From contig NZ_CP101740.1 in assembly GCF_024496245.1 (NCBI RefSeq), positions 2,231,501 to 2,295,500 on the forward strand: DNA of 64,000 bases, read 5' to 3'. This stretch comes from Sphingomonas qomolangmaensis (GTDB lineage: Bacteria > Pseudomonadota > Alphaproteobacteria > Sphingomonadales > Sphingomonadaceae). Positions 9,046-17,788 of the stretch are shown here, one piece after another. The first letter of the stretch is position 1. Each line of letters opens with the position of its first letter. The translations under genes were made by a program, and so were the position numbers. The notes below the pieces were generated by a model. It was not told the DNA's origin. It saw nothing but the letters and a program-made list of their open reading frames with translations, and made no database searches.

Positions 9046-9485
9046 GGACGTTGCTGCTGGTCGCCGCCCCGCTCGCACTTGCCGCGTGCGGCGGCGCGTC
9101 GGCGCCGTCCGCCGACAATGCCGCTAAGGGGGTGGCGGCGGCTGGCAACCAAGTTGATCATGCGATGCACGACGGCGCGATGGCGATGAACGGCATGTCG
9201 CCAGCGACGGCAACCGGCCCGGCGGGCGAGTTCGACCGCGCGATGGACAAGATGCACGCCGACATGGGGCGCGCCACCGGCGACATCGATGTCGACTTCA
9301 TGCGGATGATGATCCCGCACCACGAAGGCGCGGTCGAAATGGCTCGCGTCGCGCAGCGCCACGCCAAGGACCCCGAAGTCCGCAAGCTGGCCGACGAAAT
9401 AGTGGCAGCACAGGGACGCGAGCTCTCGCAGATGACCGCCTGGCTAGAAAAGCACGGCGAACCGGTGCGCGCGCCGAGGCCGTAG
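9042..9485 (+). CDS. DUF305 domain lipoprotein
   Basis: The 147-residue product starts at a GTG that overlaps the infC stop (GTGA). The N terminus is a lipoprotein signal ending in the lipobox LAAC, so the mature protein should be attached to a membrane on the periplasmic side. The C-terminal half is a DUF305 domain: [19 protein letters not shown] and [17 protein letters not shown]. The His-rich MMIPHH pattern and the Met/His-rich linker ([13 protein letters not shown]) are of a kind often seen in copper-handling proteins, but metal binding is an inference. Coupling to infC is unexpected for an envelope protein and may only reflect compact packing. Confidence 0.8.
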   Translation: MRTLLLVAAPLALAACGGASAPSADNAAKGVAAAGNQVDHAMHDGAMAMNGMSPATATGPAGEFDRAMDKMHADMGRATGDIDVDFMRMMIPHHEGAVEMARVAQRHAKDPEVRKLADEIVAAQGRELSQMTAWLEKHGEPVRAPRP

Positions 9486-9530
9486 GCGGCAGTTGGCCAA
9501 TGCTGCCGGCGACGACTTGCCGCGACATGG

Positions 9531-10607
9531 CTAGACGGGAATTTTCTCGTCGAGTTCGCGAAGCCGGGCTTCCAGCAGCGGAGCAAACTGATAGATTTGC
9601 GTCAGTTCCGCAATCAGGTGTCGTTGTTCGTCCTTCCCGACAAACGTGCCGAAATACTTCGTCGTCAACCCATTGAAGTGCATCCTAGCGATCGTCTTGC
9701 GATTATTGTCGTCGAGTAGAATCGCACAATAGGACTTCGCATCGCGGATCCCGACCCGCTTGGGATCGATCAACTTGGACGCGATAGCCTGCACGATATG
9801 GAAGCCCGATATCTCTTCCTGAGTCGTTACGACGCTTTCCCCTGCAGCGTCTGTCATGCCGCCTAGGCCCGCGTCATCGCTTGGTGGCGGCGCCGAGGCG
9901 TTCAACGCGTTCGACAGACGATCGGTCACCAGATCGCGGATGATCAGGCTGATGGTCGCGCCCAGCATTCGACCGAAGCTTTCCTTGACCGCCGGGGTCA
10001 GGCGTCCGTCATGGACGCGAGCAGCCATCATCCGAACGAATTCTTCCGAAGGCTCGGCGAATTCCTTCTCGATTTCCTTGCGCAACAACGACTGAATTTT
10101 GAGGTTGCCTGCCTCCTGGACGATCTTGCCTATATCGCACCCGGCTTTGGCGAATTTCTCGAGCGTCTTGATGTCGGTCGGCTTGATCGCGTCCATGCTG
10201 AACGTGAAGAACGGCTTCTCGTCCATCTTGTTGGGCTTTTCGACGTCGGAATAAAATTGATAGTTCACCCCGTTCGTCAGCACCGCAAGCCGCGCGTCGG
10301 TCACGCTGAAATACCGGAACAGCTGCGCCGCGTGGTTGATGTTCAGCTCTGCAGTCGAAGGCTTGCACTCGATCAGAATCGTTACCTTCCCGCCGTCGCA
10401 GATCGCGTAATCGACCTTTTCCCCCTTCTTGGTGCCGACATCGGCGGTGAACTCGGGCACCACTTCGCTTGGGTTGAATACGTCGTATCCCAGCGATTGC
10501 AGAAACGGCATGACGAGCGCGGTCTTCGCTGCCTCCTCGGTGAGCAATACCTCGCGATGTTCCACCGTTCGCTTCTGCAGCTCAAGTATCCGCGTTCCCA
10601 GATCCAT
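9531..10607 (-). CDS. Orphan HsdR N-terminal-domain (type I restriction-like) protein
   Basis: The 358-residue protein has an N-terminal domain like the HsdR_N nuclease domain: TEEAAKTALVMPFLQSLGYDVF, then a PD-(D/E)XK-like core with EKVDYAIC (Asp near residue 66) and ILIECKPS (Glu and Lys near 76-78), and RYFSVTDARLAVLTNGVNYQFY. It lacks helicase motifs, so it is not a full HsdR. The C-terminal part (about 255-355) has an unidentified domain with SYCAILLDDNNRKTIARM. No methylase or specificity gene is nearby. GC content looks clearly lower than in the flanks, which suggests transfer. It could be a defence or DNA-processing nuclease; its exact role is unknown. Confidence 0.7.
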   Translation of the reverse strand: MDLGTRILELQKRTVEHREVLLTEEAAKTALVMPFLQSLGYDVFNPSEVVPEFTADVGTKKGEKVDYAICDGGKVTILIECKPSTAELNINHAAQLFRYFSVTDARLAVLTNGVNYQFYSDVEKPNKMDEKPFFTFSMDAIKPTDIKTLEKFAKAGCDIGKIVQEAGNLKIQSLLRKEIEKEFAEPSEEFVRMMAARVHDGRLTPAVKESFGRMLGATISLIIRDLVTDRLSNALNASAPPPSDDAGLGGMTDAAGESVVTTQEEISGFHIVQAIASKLIDPKRVGIRDAKSYCAILLDDNNRKTIARMHFNGLTTKYFGTFVGKDEQRHLIAELTQIYQFAPLLEARLRELDEKIPV

Positions 10608-10681
10608 GCCGTCACCCCCTGAATCAATGATTTAGGTAGTTAAGCATTGTCACATTGCTTAGTCCAGCACGACGAAATGCC

Positions 10682-10963
10682 TCAGTCCCCACCCCCATCG
10701 CCGCCACCGGCATCGCCCCAATCGTCGCCACCCTGCTCGCGCTCAGTTCGCTCGCCGGCCTCGCCGCCGGCGACCGCCGCCCCATCATCGCCCCGCCGCC
10801 GGCTACTGCGCTTGCGCACCTGCCGCCGCAAAACCACCCCGCGCAGCAGCACCGCGGCGGCGATCGCCAGTGCGATCAGCACCAGCGTGCTGACCGGCAC
10901 CTCGTCGGGCGGCGCCGCTGCGGTGGTAGCGAGCGCGAGCAGCGCGATCGGGATGCGGATCAT
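10682..10963 (-). CDS. Small membrane protein with Gly/Asp-rich tail, unknown function
   Basis: This 93-residue product begins with a signal-like segment (MIRIPIALLALATTAAA), followed by a transmembrane stretch (STLVLIALAIAAAVLLRGVVL), an arginine-rich cytoplasmic stretch and a glycine/aspartate-rich end (GDAGGGDGGGD). The ATG overlaps the TGA of the upstream VOC gene (ATGA), which is the main reason to accept it as real. I do not recognise a family. The Gly/Asp tail is likely disordered. It is co-transcribed with the VOC protein, but a functional link is not evident. Confidence 0.6.
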   Translation of the reverse strand: MIRIPIALLALATTAAAPPDEVPVSTLVLIALAIAAAVLLRGVVLRRQVRKRSSRRRGDDGAAVAGGEAGERTEREQGGDDWGDAGGGDGGGD

Positions 10964-11343
10964 GTCGCGGGCGGTTCCCATAATTCGATCGGATTGCCTT
11001 CGGGATCGTGGATCCGCGCGAAGCGGCCGGTTTCGGGCGAATCCCATTCGTCGCGCGTCTCGATCGCGATCCCTGCGGCGTTAAGCTGTTCAAGCATCCC
11101 CTCGAGGTCGGCGACGCGCAGGTTGAGCATGAACGTCATGTCAGCGGCGAAATAGCTGGTGTCGGCCTTGAACGGCTGGAAGATCAGCGGCCCGGCCTGC
11201 GGCTTCCAGCACCATTCGGCGGGCTCGCCCTCGCCCTCGGCGGCGCAGCCCGGCCCCACCCCCAGATACTCGCGATACCATTCGCCCATGGCTTCGGGGT
11301 CGCTTGCCCGAAAGAAGAAACCGCCGATTCCAAGCACTGGCAT
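10960..11343 (-). CDS. VOC family (glyoxalase/bleomycin-resistance-like) protein
   Basis: The 127-residue protein has the paired beta-alpha-beta-beta-beta modules of the vicinal-oxygen-chelate family: VLGIGGFFFRASDPEAMGEW at the start, MTFMLNLRVADLEGM opening the second module, and FARIHDPEGNPIELWEPP at the end. The terminal Glu in PIELWEP is the usual metal-ligand position; the His at the first ligand position seems absent, so metal use is uncertain. GGAG seven bases before the ATG supports the start. The substrate cannot be told from sequence. It is translationally coupled to the small membrane protein downstream. Confidence 0.8.
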   Translation of the reverse strand: MPVLGIGGFFFRASDPEAMGEWYREYLGVGPGCAAEGEGEPAEWCWKPQAGPLIFQPFKADTSYFAADMTFMLNLRVADLEGMLEQLNAAGIAIETRDEWDSPETGRFARIHDPEGNPIELWEPPAT

Positions 11344-11395
11344 GTCGCGTCTCCGCTGGTGATACCCGGCTTATACCGCGGATGCGCCGCCCGGA

Positions 11396-14143
11396 CTATG
11401 CCGCCTGCGCCGCCGCATCGCTGCCCGCCGCAGCCTCGATCAGTCGCCGCTCGACCGCCTTGAGCCGCGAGGTCGAATCGATCTTGTCGCCGAGCAGATC
11501 GGTCACATAGAAAGTATCGACCGCGCGCTCGCCATAGGTCGCGACATGCGCCGAATGGATCGTCACCTTCGACTGGAACAACGCGTTGGCAAGGTCGAAC
11601 AGCAGGGCCGGGCGGTCGCGCGCGTTGACCTCGATCACGGTGAAGCGGTTCGACGCCTTGTTGTCGATCAGCACCGCGGGCTCGATCGAGAAGGCGTCGG
11701 CGCGCGGGCGCGGCAGCGGCTTGCCCTGCAGCCGCTCGGTCAGCCGCGCGCGGTTGGCGAGCGCGTCGGCGATCGTCGTCTTGAGCCGCGCCAACTGGCC
11801 TTCGTCGTCGAAGGGACGCCCGAGCGGATCCTGGACGAGGAAATTATCGAGCGCCATGCCGTCGCGCGTAGTGTGGATCCGCGCGTCGATGATGTTCCCG
11901 CCCGCGGCATGGATCGCGCCGGCGATGCGATAGAAGATGCCCGGATGATCGGCGGCGTAGATCGATACCAGCGTTGCACCGCGCTCGGGATCGGGCTGCG
12001 CGTCGATCGACAATTGGGTTTCGCCAGCCGCAGCCATCATCCGCGCATTGCGTTCGAGCACGTCGATCGGCTCGGCGACCCAATAGGCTTCGGGCAGCCG
12101 CTGCACCAGTCGCGCGAAATCGCGCTCGGCCCAGCCCAGCGCCGCGTGCAGCCGTTCCTGCTTGGCTGTCACCCGCTCGCCGCGCCCGCGTTGCTTGTGG
12201 CCCAGCCGCAGCACTTCCTCGGCCGATTGGTACAAATCGGTCAGCAGCTGGCGTTTCCACCCGTTCCACGTCCCCGGCCCCACCGCGCGGATGTCGACCA
12301 CGGTCAGCACCAGCAGCATCATCAGCCGCTGCGGGCTGGCGACGATCGCCGCGAAATCGAGGATCGTCTTGAAGTCCGACAGGTCGCGCTTGAACGCGGT
12401 CGCCGACGCCAGCAAATGCCAGCGCACCAGCCACGCCACGGTTTCTGTCTCGGCCGGCGTCAGCCCGAAGCGCGGGCACAGCCGCTCGGCGACTTCGGCC
12501 CCCAGCACCGAATGATCGCCGCCGCGCCCCTTGGCGATGTCGTGCAGCAGCACCGCGACATAGAGCGCGCGGCGCGAGACGATCTGTTCGAACAGCACCG
12601 TCGCCAGCGGATGATCCTCGACCAGCCGGCCATTCTCGATCTGCGCCAGCAGCCCGACCGCGCGGATCGTGTGCTCGTCGACGGTGTAGTGATGGTACAT
12701 GTCGAACTGCATCTGCGCGACGACGCGGCCGAAATCGGGCACGAAGCGGCCCATTACGCCTGCCTCGTTCATCCAGCGCAGCACCTGTTCGGGTTCGCGC
12801 GGCGACGTCAGCACGTCGAGGAACAGCGCATTGGCGCGCGGGTCGTCGCGATAGTCGTCGACCAGTTTGGCATCGCGCGCCGCCAGCCGCATCGCCTGCG
12901 GGTGGACCTCGAGCCCATGCGCATCGGCGAGCGCGAACAGCTCGATCAGCCGCACCGGATCGTCGCGCAGGAAAAGATCGTTGGGCAGCGCCAGTCGCCC
13001 GCGATCGAGGACGAACCCCTGGAGCTTGCGCGGGCTCCGCCGGATCGCCGGCAGCCCGAAGCGCCGTCCGCGCCCCGCCAGCGCCTCGTCGAGATGCGCC
13101 AGGAACACGCCAGTCAAGTCGCCGACGATCTTGGCCTGCAGGAAATAGAATTGCATGAAGCGCTCGACCGCCGATTTCCCCGGCCGGTCCGCATAGCGCA
13201 TCCGCTCGGCGATCTCGCGCTGGACATCGAAGGTCAGCCGCTCCTCGGCGCGCCCGGTGATCAGATGCAAATGGCAGCGCACCGCCCACAGGAAATTCTC
13301 GGCGCGGTTGAAGCGACGATATTCCTGCCGCGTCAGCACGCCCTTTTCGACCAGCTCGGCGGCGCGCTGGACGCCATACGCATCCTTGCCGATCCAGAAG
13401 AGCGTGTGGAGGTCGCGCAAGCCGCCCTTGCCCTCCTTCACATTGGGTTCGACGACATAGCGGCTGTCGCCCATCTTCTTGTGGCGAACGTCGCGCTCGG
13501 CCAGCTTCTGCGCGACGAAGCCGCGCGTATCGGTCTGCACCTCGGCCTTGAAGCGCCGCGCCGCCTCGTCATACAGCGCGGTATCGCCCCAGACATAGCG
13601 CGCCTCGAGCAACGCGGTGCGCACCGTGACGTCCGACTTGGCCATCTTGACCATCTCGTCGAGCGAGCGCGACGAATGACCGACCTTGAGCCCCATGTCC
13701 CACAAGGCGTACAGCATCGTCTCGATCACCTGCTCGCACCATGGCGTGCGGCGGGTGGGGGTCAGGAAGCCCAGATCGACGTCCGAATGCGGCGCCATCT
13801 CGCCGCGCCCATAACCACCGACCGCGATCAGCGTCATTCGCTCGGCGGCGGTGGGATTGGGGTTGCGATAAAGCCGCCGCAGCGTGAAATCCCACAACAG
13901 CCGCAGCAGCTGGTCGACCAGGAAACCCTGCGCGGCGGCGGCCTCGAGCCCGCGCGTGGGATGCTCGGCAAAGCGCCGCTCGACCTCGGCGCGCCCGGCG
14001 TCGAGCGCGTCCTTGAGGATCGCGCTAGCCGCCTGGCGAAGCGCGATCGGATCGCCCGCCTCGACGATCGCCAACCGGTCGGCGAGGATCCGCCGGTCGA
14101 TGATCGCACGGCGATTGGGAAGCGTTGCAAAACGGGGAGGCAT
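11396..14143 (-). CDS. glnD: [Protein-PII] uridylyltransferase / uridylyl-removing enzyme
   Basis: GlnD senses glutamine and adds or removes UMP from PII proteins, controlling nitrogen assimilation. The 915-residue protein shows the domains in order: nucleotidyltransferase with GGYGRGE at 109-115 and SDVD at 120-123, the following all-helical region, an HD phosphohydrolase domain with LLHDIAKGRGGDHS around residues 510-525, and two ACT domains (ATLVSIYAADHPGIFYRIA and VIEVNARDRPALLFDLANA) at the C terminus. Length is typical. It lies downstream of a repeat-filled gap after grpE and seems to be a single-gene unit. A 977-residue open frame on the other strand is a coding shadow. Confidence 0.96.
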   Translation of the reverse strand: MPPRFATLPNRRAIIDRRILADRLAIVEAGDPIALRQAASAILKDALDAGRAEVERRFAEHPTRGLEAAAAQGFLVDQLLRLLWDFTLRRLYRNPNPTAAERMTLIAVGGYGRGEMAPHSDVDLGFLTPTRRTPWCEQVIETMLYALWDMGLKVGHSSRSLDEMVKMAKSDVTVRTALLEARYVWGDTALYDEAARRFKAEVQTDTRGFVAQKLAERDVRHKKMGDSRYVVEPNVKEGKGGLRDLHTLFWIGKDAYGVQRAAELVEKGVLTRQEYRRFNRAENFLWAVRCHLHLITGRAEERLTFDVQREIAERMRYADRPGKSAVERFMQFYFLQAKIVGDLTGVFLAHLDEALAGRGRRFGLPAIRRSPRKLQGFVLDRGRLALPNDLFLRDDPVRLIELFALADAHGLEVHPQAMRLAARDAKLVDDYRDDPRANALFLDVLTSPREPEQVLRWMNEAGVMGRFVPDFGRVVAQMQFDMYHHYTVDEHTIRAVGLLAQIENGRLVEDHPLATVLFEQIVSRRALYVAVLLHDIAKGRGGDHSVLGAEVAERLCPRFGLTPAETETVAWLVRWHLLASATAFKRDLSDFKTILDFAAIVASPQRLMMLLVLTVVDIRAVGPGTWNGWKRQLLTDLYQSAEEVLRLGHKQRGRGERVTAKQERLHAALGWAERDFARLVQRLPEAYWVAEPIDVLERNARMMAAAGETQLSIDAQPDPERGATLVSIYAADHPGIFYRIAGAIHAAGGNIIDARIHTTRDGMALDNFLVQDPLGRPFDDEGQLARLKTTIADALANRARLTERLQGKPLPRPRADAFSIEPAVLIDNKASNRFTVIEVNARDRPALLFDLANALFQSKVTIHSAHVATYGERAVDTFYVTDLLGDKIDSTSRLKAVERRLIEAAAGSDAAAQAA

Positions 14144-14184
14144 GGAAGGCTAGATAGGGGGCCGACGCGGGGTTGTCTTCTGCC

Positions 14185-14476
14185 TAATCCTCCCCCGCCA
14201 GGGGGAGGGGAACCATGCAAAGCATGGTGCGGGGGGGCGGAAACGGGCCGCCCGCTTATGGCAAACCCCCTCCGTCAGCCTTGCAAGCTGCCACCCCCCC
14301 CTCAAGGGGGAGGATCGAGTCGTTTTCCGCGCCTAAGGCCGCCACCTTCTTCAATTCCTCCCCCGCCAAGGGGAGGGGGACCGCGCAGCGGTGGAGGGGG
14401 CGGGCACGAGCGTTCCGCTTGGGGCGCCCCCTCCGTCAGCCCTGCGGGCTGCCACCTCCCCCGGAAGGGGGAGGAT
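14185..14476. repeat. Two tandemly placed GC-rich palindromic repeat elements
   Basis: This accounts for nearly all of the 342-base gap between grpE and glnD. Two copies of one element (14185-14315 and 14354-14476) each begin with CCTCCCCC followed by GGGGGAGGGG, carry CCCCCTCCGTCAGCC in the middle, and end with GGGGGAGGAT preceded by GCTGCCACC. Each copy can fold into a long cruciform. The copies differ in their loops. They look like a dispersed miniature repeat; no reading frame or regulator site was recognised in the gap. Confidence 0.8.
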
Positions 14477-14485
14477 TAGATGAGG

Positions 14486-15043
14486 TTACTCCGCCGCCTT
14501 CGCCACGCCCACCAGCGCCGGTCGAAGCAACCGGTCGCGGATCATGTAGCCTGCCTGGACTTCCTGCACGATCGTCCCCGGTGCCGCCTCGGCCGAGGGG
14601 ACTTCGAACATCGCCTGGTGGCGATTGGGGTCGAGGCTTTCGCCCATCGGCGTCATCCGGGTGATGCCGTGGCGCGAAAACACGCTCTCGATCTCGCGGC
14701 CGGTGGCGTCGAGGCCGACGACCAGTCCCTTGAACTTCTCGTCGTCGCGAAGCTCGGCGGGGATCGCCGCAAGCGCGCGTGCAAGATTGTCGGCGACCGA
14801 CAGGATGTCGCGCGCGAACGCGGTCGCGGCATAAGCGCGCGCGTCGGCGGCTTCCTTCTCGGCGCGGCGGCGGACATTCTGCGTGTCGGCCTGCGCATAC
14901 AGCACCGCCTTGCGTGCTTCCTCGAGCTCGACCTCGAGCTCGGCGACTCGATCATGCTCGGCGAGTTCGGGGGCAGCCTCGGCGGTCGCTTCGCGGATTG
15001 CCTCGGCTTCGGCGGCGAGGCCGCTATCCTTGTTGTCTTCCAT
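14486..15043 (-). CDS. grpE: Nucleotide exchange factor GrpE
   Basis: GrpE releases ADP from DnaK in the Hsp70 cycle. The 185-residue protein has a negatively charged N terminus, a long coiled coil (ELEVELEEARKAVLYAQADT to AADARAYAATAFARDIL) and the beta-wing domain with ESLDPNRHQAMFEVPS, GTIVQEVQAGYMIRDRLLRP and ALVGVAKA. I chose the ATG giving MEDNKDSG because CAGGA lies just upstream; an in-frame ATG ten codons earlier would overlap the hrcA stop. It is downstream of hrcA in the same direction, the usual arrangement for heat-shock control. No CIRCE operator was seen nearby. Confidence 0.94.
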   Translation of the reverse strand: MEDNKDSGLAAEAEAIREATAEAAPELAEHDRVAELEVELEEARKAVLYAQADTQNVRRRAEKEAADARAYAATAFARDILSVADNLARALAAIPAELRDDEKFKGLVVGLDATGREIESVFSRHGITRMTPMGESLDPNRHQAMFEVPSAEAAPGTIVQEVQAGYMIRDRLLRPALVGVAKAAE

Positions 15044-15065
15044 GATTTCCTGTTTCGTGCCTGGT

Positions 15066-16103
15066 TCAGCCAAGTAGCCGCGCGATCGTCGCGGCCGTGA
15101 AGTCCACCATGGGCACGACGCGCGCGTAGTTCAACCGAGTAGGGCCGATCACGCCGACGACGCCAACCACCCTTCCGTCCATCGCGCGCACCGGTTTGGC
15201 GATCACCGACGAGCCCGACAGCGCGAACAATTTATTCTCCGATCCGATGAAGATCCGCGCGGCGTCGCCCTCGCGTGCGCTGTCGAGCAGCCGCGCGATT
15301 TCCTGCTTGCCCTCGAGCTCGTCGAGCAGCTGGCGCACGCGATCGAGGTCCTCGGCCGCCGAATTGTCGATCAGCCGCGCCTGGCCGCGCACGATCAGCA
15401 CCGGGCGGCGATCGCCATCCTCGCTCCACACCGCCAGCCCGCGCTCGACCAAAGTCCGCGCGGTCGCGTCGAGCTCGGCGCGCTCCTGCGCGATCTGGCG
15501 ATCGATCCGCGCACGCGCCTCGGCCAGCGTCAGCCCCGCAAGCGTCGCCGACATATAGTTGGCGGCCTCCTCGAGCGCGCCCGGCCCCATGCCCGGGGGC
15601 AATTCGACGACGCGGTTCTCGACCGATCCGTCGTCGCCCACCAGCACCGCCAGCGCCTTGTCATGGCTCAGCAGCACGAAGCCGAACTGCTTGAGTACCG
15701 GTTCGCGCTTGGGCACCAGAACCAGTCCCGCGCAGGCCGACAGCCCCGACAGGACCGCAGTGGTGTTGGCCAGCGCCTCCTCGACCGGCCCGCGCTCGCC
15801 CGCGCGCCCCTCGATCGCCGCGCGCTCCTCGGGCGAGGGTTCGTGGCTCTGCATCATGCCGTCGACGAACAGCCGCAAGCCGCTATGCGTCGGCATCCGC
15901 CCCGCGCTCGCATGCGGCGCCGCGAGCAGGCCGAGTTCCTCGAGATCCTGCATGACGTTGCGGATCGATGCGGGCGACAGGCTGAGCCCCGAAATCTTCG
16001 ACAAGGTCCGCGAACCCACCGGCAACCCGGTTTCGAGATAGGATTCGACCACGATACGGAACACGTCGCGCGCGCGGTCGGTCATTTCGGTGATCGGCGT
16101 CAT
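15066..16103 (-). CDS. hrcA: Heat-inducible transcriptional repressor HrcA
   Basis: HrcA represses class I heat-shock genes by binding CIRCE operators. The 345-residue protein has an N-terminal winged helix (ARDVFRIVVESYLETGLPVGS, SPASIRNVMQDLEELGLL, SAGRMPTHSGLRLFVD), a GAF-like middle region, and the conserved end VVGVIGPTRLNYARVVPMVDF. I preferred the ATG giving MTPITEM; an ATG six codons downstream and one twelve codons upstream are possible. It is divergent from rph and upstream of grpE, an order typical of alphaproteobacteria. No TTAGCACTC-type inverted repeat was found in the hrcA-rph interval, so autoregulation is not shown. Confidence 0.93.
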   Translation of the reverse strand: MTPITEMTDRARDVFRIVVESYLETGLPVGSRTLSKISGLSLSPASIRNVMQDLEELGLLAAPHASAGRMPTHSGLRLFVDGMMQSHEPSPEERAAIEGRAGERGPVEEALANTTAVLSGLSACAGLVLVPKREPVLKQFGFVLLSHDKALAVLVGDDGSVENRVVELPPGMGPGALEEAANYMSATLAGLTLAEARARIDRQIAQERAELDATARTLVERGLAVWSEDGDRRPVLIVRGQARLIDNSAAEDLDRVRQLLDELEGKQEIARLLDSAREGDAARIFIGSENKLFALSGSSVIAKPVRAMDGRVVGVVGVIGPTRLNYARVVPMVDFTAATIARLLG

Positions 16104-16138
16104 GGCTAGTATGTAGGCGCGTCGCACCCCATCCGTCA

Positions 16139-16290
16139 CCCCAGCGAAAGCTGGGGCACTTCTTACCCCCCTCCCTGGAAGGGAGGGGTTGGGGGTGGGT
16201 CCGGTCCGGGAGCGACGGCACCCTCAGCCTCCACCCATCCGTACCACGAGCACCCCACCCACCCCCGGCCCCTCCCTTCCAGGGAGGGGA
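16139..16290. repeat. Hairpin CCCCAGC-GAAA-GCTGGGG and large GC-rich inverted repeat
   Basis: Two repeat types fill the hrcA-rph gap. A short hairpin with a GAAA loop sits at 16139-16156. Next to it, arms at 16166-16200 (CCCTCCCTGGAAGGGAGGGG then GGGGGTGGGT) and 16257-16290 (the reverse complement form) enclose a spacer. Both types recur between other genes in this window. Because hrcA and rph diverge here, the promoters of both must lie within or beside these elements. Confidence 0.8.
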
Positions 16291-16352
16291 GAAGGGCTGG
16301 CGCTCACACCGCGCTCACACTATCCCCCACCCAAACCCCAAGGAGACTCCCC

Positions 16353-17069
16353 ATGCGCCCATCCGGCCGCGCCCCCGATCAGATGCGCCCGCTCACGATC
16401 GAGCCCAATTTCACCCGCCACGCCGAAGGTTCGGTGCTGATCGGCTTCGGCGACACCAAGGTGCTGGTCACCGCCAGCATCGAAGAGCGCGTACCGCCGT
16501 TCCTGCGCGGCAAGGGCGAGGGCTGGGTTACCGCCGAATACGGCATGCTGCCGCGTTCGACCCACACCCGCAGCAACCGCGAAGCCGCCAAGGGCAAGCA
16601 ATCGGGCCGCACCCAGGAAATCCAGCGGCTGATCGGCCGCAGCTTGCGCGCGGTCACCGACATGAAGGCACTGGGCGAGCGCCAGATCACGCTCGATTGC
16701 GACGTGATCCAGGCCGATGGCGGCACCCGCACCGCCTCGATCTCGGGCGCTTGGGTCGCGCTGCGGATCGCGGTCGACAAATTGCTCGCCGAGGGCAAGC
16801 TGACGGTCGACCCGATCGTCCATCAGGTCGCCGCGGTCAGCTGCGGCATCTATCAGGGCACCCCGGTGCTCGATCTCGACTACCCGGAAGATTCGGGCGC
16901 CGATGCCGACGCCAATTTCGTGCTGCTCGACAATGGCTCGATCGCCGAAGCGCAAGCGACCGCCGAGGGCGCGACCTATGACGAGGAAGGCCTGCTGCGC
17001 CTGCTTCGCCTCGCACGGATCGGTTGCACCGAAATCTTCGCCGCGCAGCGCAAGGCCATCGGCCGGTGA
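16353..17069 (+). CDS. rph: Ribonuclease PH
   Basis: RNase PH is a phosphorolytic 3'-to-5' exoribonuclease that trims tRNA precursors. The 238-residue product is a single RNase PH domain with [51 protein letters not shown], the phosphate-binding [15 protein letters not shown] and [17 protein letters not shown]. The start is backed by AAGGAG seven bases upstream. The stop overlaps the GTG start of rdgB by four bases (GTGA), giving a translationally coupled rph-rdgB pair that continues, across a repeat, into hemW. The gene is divergent from hrcA. Confidence 0.97.
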   Translation: MRPSGRAPDQMRPLTIEPNFTRHAEGSVLIGFGDTKVLVTASIEERVPPFLRGKGEGWVTAEYGMLPRSTHTRSNREAAKGKQSGRTQEIQRLIGRSLRAVTDMKALGERQITLDCDVIQADGGTRTASISGAWVALRIAVDKLLAEGKLTVDPIVHQVAAVSCGIYQGTPVLDLDYPEDSGADADANFVLLDNGSIAEAQATAEGATYDEEGLLRLLRLARIGCTEIFAAQRKAIGR

Positions 17070-17695
17070 GCGGGGAAGGCCCCGTCCCCCAGGCGATCCG
17101 CAAGCTGACGCCGGGCCGGCTGGTCATCGCCAGCCACAATCCGGGCAAGGTGCGCGAAATCCGCGCGCTGCTGGGGCCGCTGGGAATCGAGCCGGTGTCG
17201 GCCGCCGAACTCGACCTGCCCGAGCCCGAGGAGACCGGCACCACCTTCGTCGCCAATGCCGAATTGAAGGCGATGCAGGCCGCTGATCTTTCGGGCCTGC
17301 CCGCGCTCGCCGATGATTCGGGGCTGTGCGTCGAGGCGCTCGGCGGCGATCCGGGCATTTTCTCGGCGCGCTGGGCGGGACCGTCGAAGGATTTCGCGGT
17401 TGCGATGCAGCTGGTCGAAGACAAGCTCGCCGCGATCGAGCCCGCGCCGGGCCGCGACGCGCATTTCATCTGCGCGCTCGCGCTCGCCTGGCCCGACGGC
17501 CATGTCGAATGGTTCGAAGGCCGCGTCGATGGCGTACTGGTTTGGCCACCCCGCGGCGACCACGGCTTCGGCTATGACGCGATGTTCCTAGCCAACGGCG
17601 AGACCGAGACCTTTGGCGAAATGGACCCGGCGAAGAAACACGCGATGAGCCACCGCGCCGATGCCTTCGGGCAGTTGGTGAAGGCGGTGTTCTGA
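17066..17695 (+). CDS. rdgB: XTP/dITP pyrophosphatase (RdgB/HAM1 family)
   Basis: The enzyme hydrolyses dITP, ITP and XTP to monophosphates so that deaminated purines are not incorporated into DNA or RNA. The 209-residue product has [17 protein letters not shown] (nucleotide-binding N terminus), [38 protein letters not shown] and [12 protein letters not shown], all hallmark HAM1 motifs. I chose the GTG overlapping the rph stop, which leaves a short N-terminal extension before the conserved core; the frame stays open further upstream inside rph. The 86-base gap to hemW is filled by an inverted repeat. Confidence 0.95.
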   Translation: MSGEGPVPQAIRKLTPGRLVIASHNPGKVREIRALLGPLGIEPVSAAELDLPEPEETGTTFVANAELKAMQAADLSGLPALADDSGLCVEALGGDPGIFSARWAGPSKDFAVAMQLVEDKLAAIEPAPGRDAHFICALALAWPDGHVEWFEGRVDGVLVWPPRGDHGFGYDAMFLANGETETFGEMDPAKKHAMSHRADAFGQLVKAVF

Positions 17696-17721
17696 CCGAC
17701 AGGAGCACTCCCGCCGACATC

Positions 17722-17788
17722 CCGTCACCCCAGCGAAAGCTGGGGTCTCTCGCCAACGGAGAGACCCCAGCTTTCGCTGGGGTGACGG
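17722..17788. repeat. 28-bp perfect inverted repeat overlapping the hemW start
   Basis: Arms at 17722-17749 and 17761-17788 (core CACCCCAGCGAAAGCTGGGG) are perfect reverse complements separated by 11 bases. The same core recurs at 16139, 21621 and 36628. The right arm supplies both the GGGG stretch and the GTG that appear to serve as ribosome binding site and start codon of hemW. Confidence 0.9.

Noticed and set aside
11546..14479. A 977-codon open frame on the plus strand opposite glnD
   Set aside because: GlnD is unmistakable on the minus strand with all domains; the long frame is a GC-driven shadow of its codon pattern, rich in Arg, Gln and His without any family motif.
16104..16352. A CIRCE operator upstream of hrcA
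   Set aside because: No TTAGCACTC-N9-GAGTGCTAA or close variant was found in the hrcA-rph interval or before grpE.
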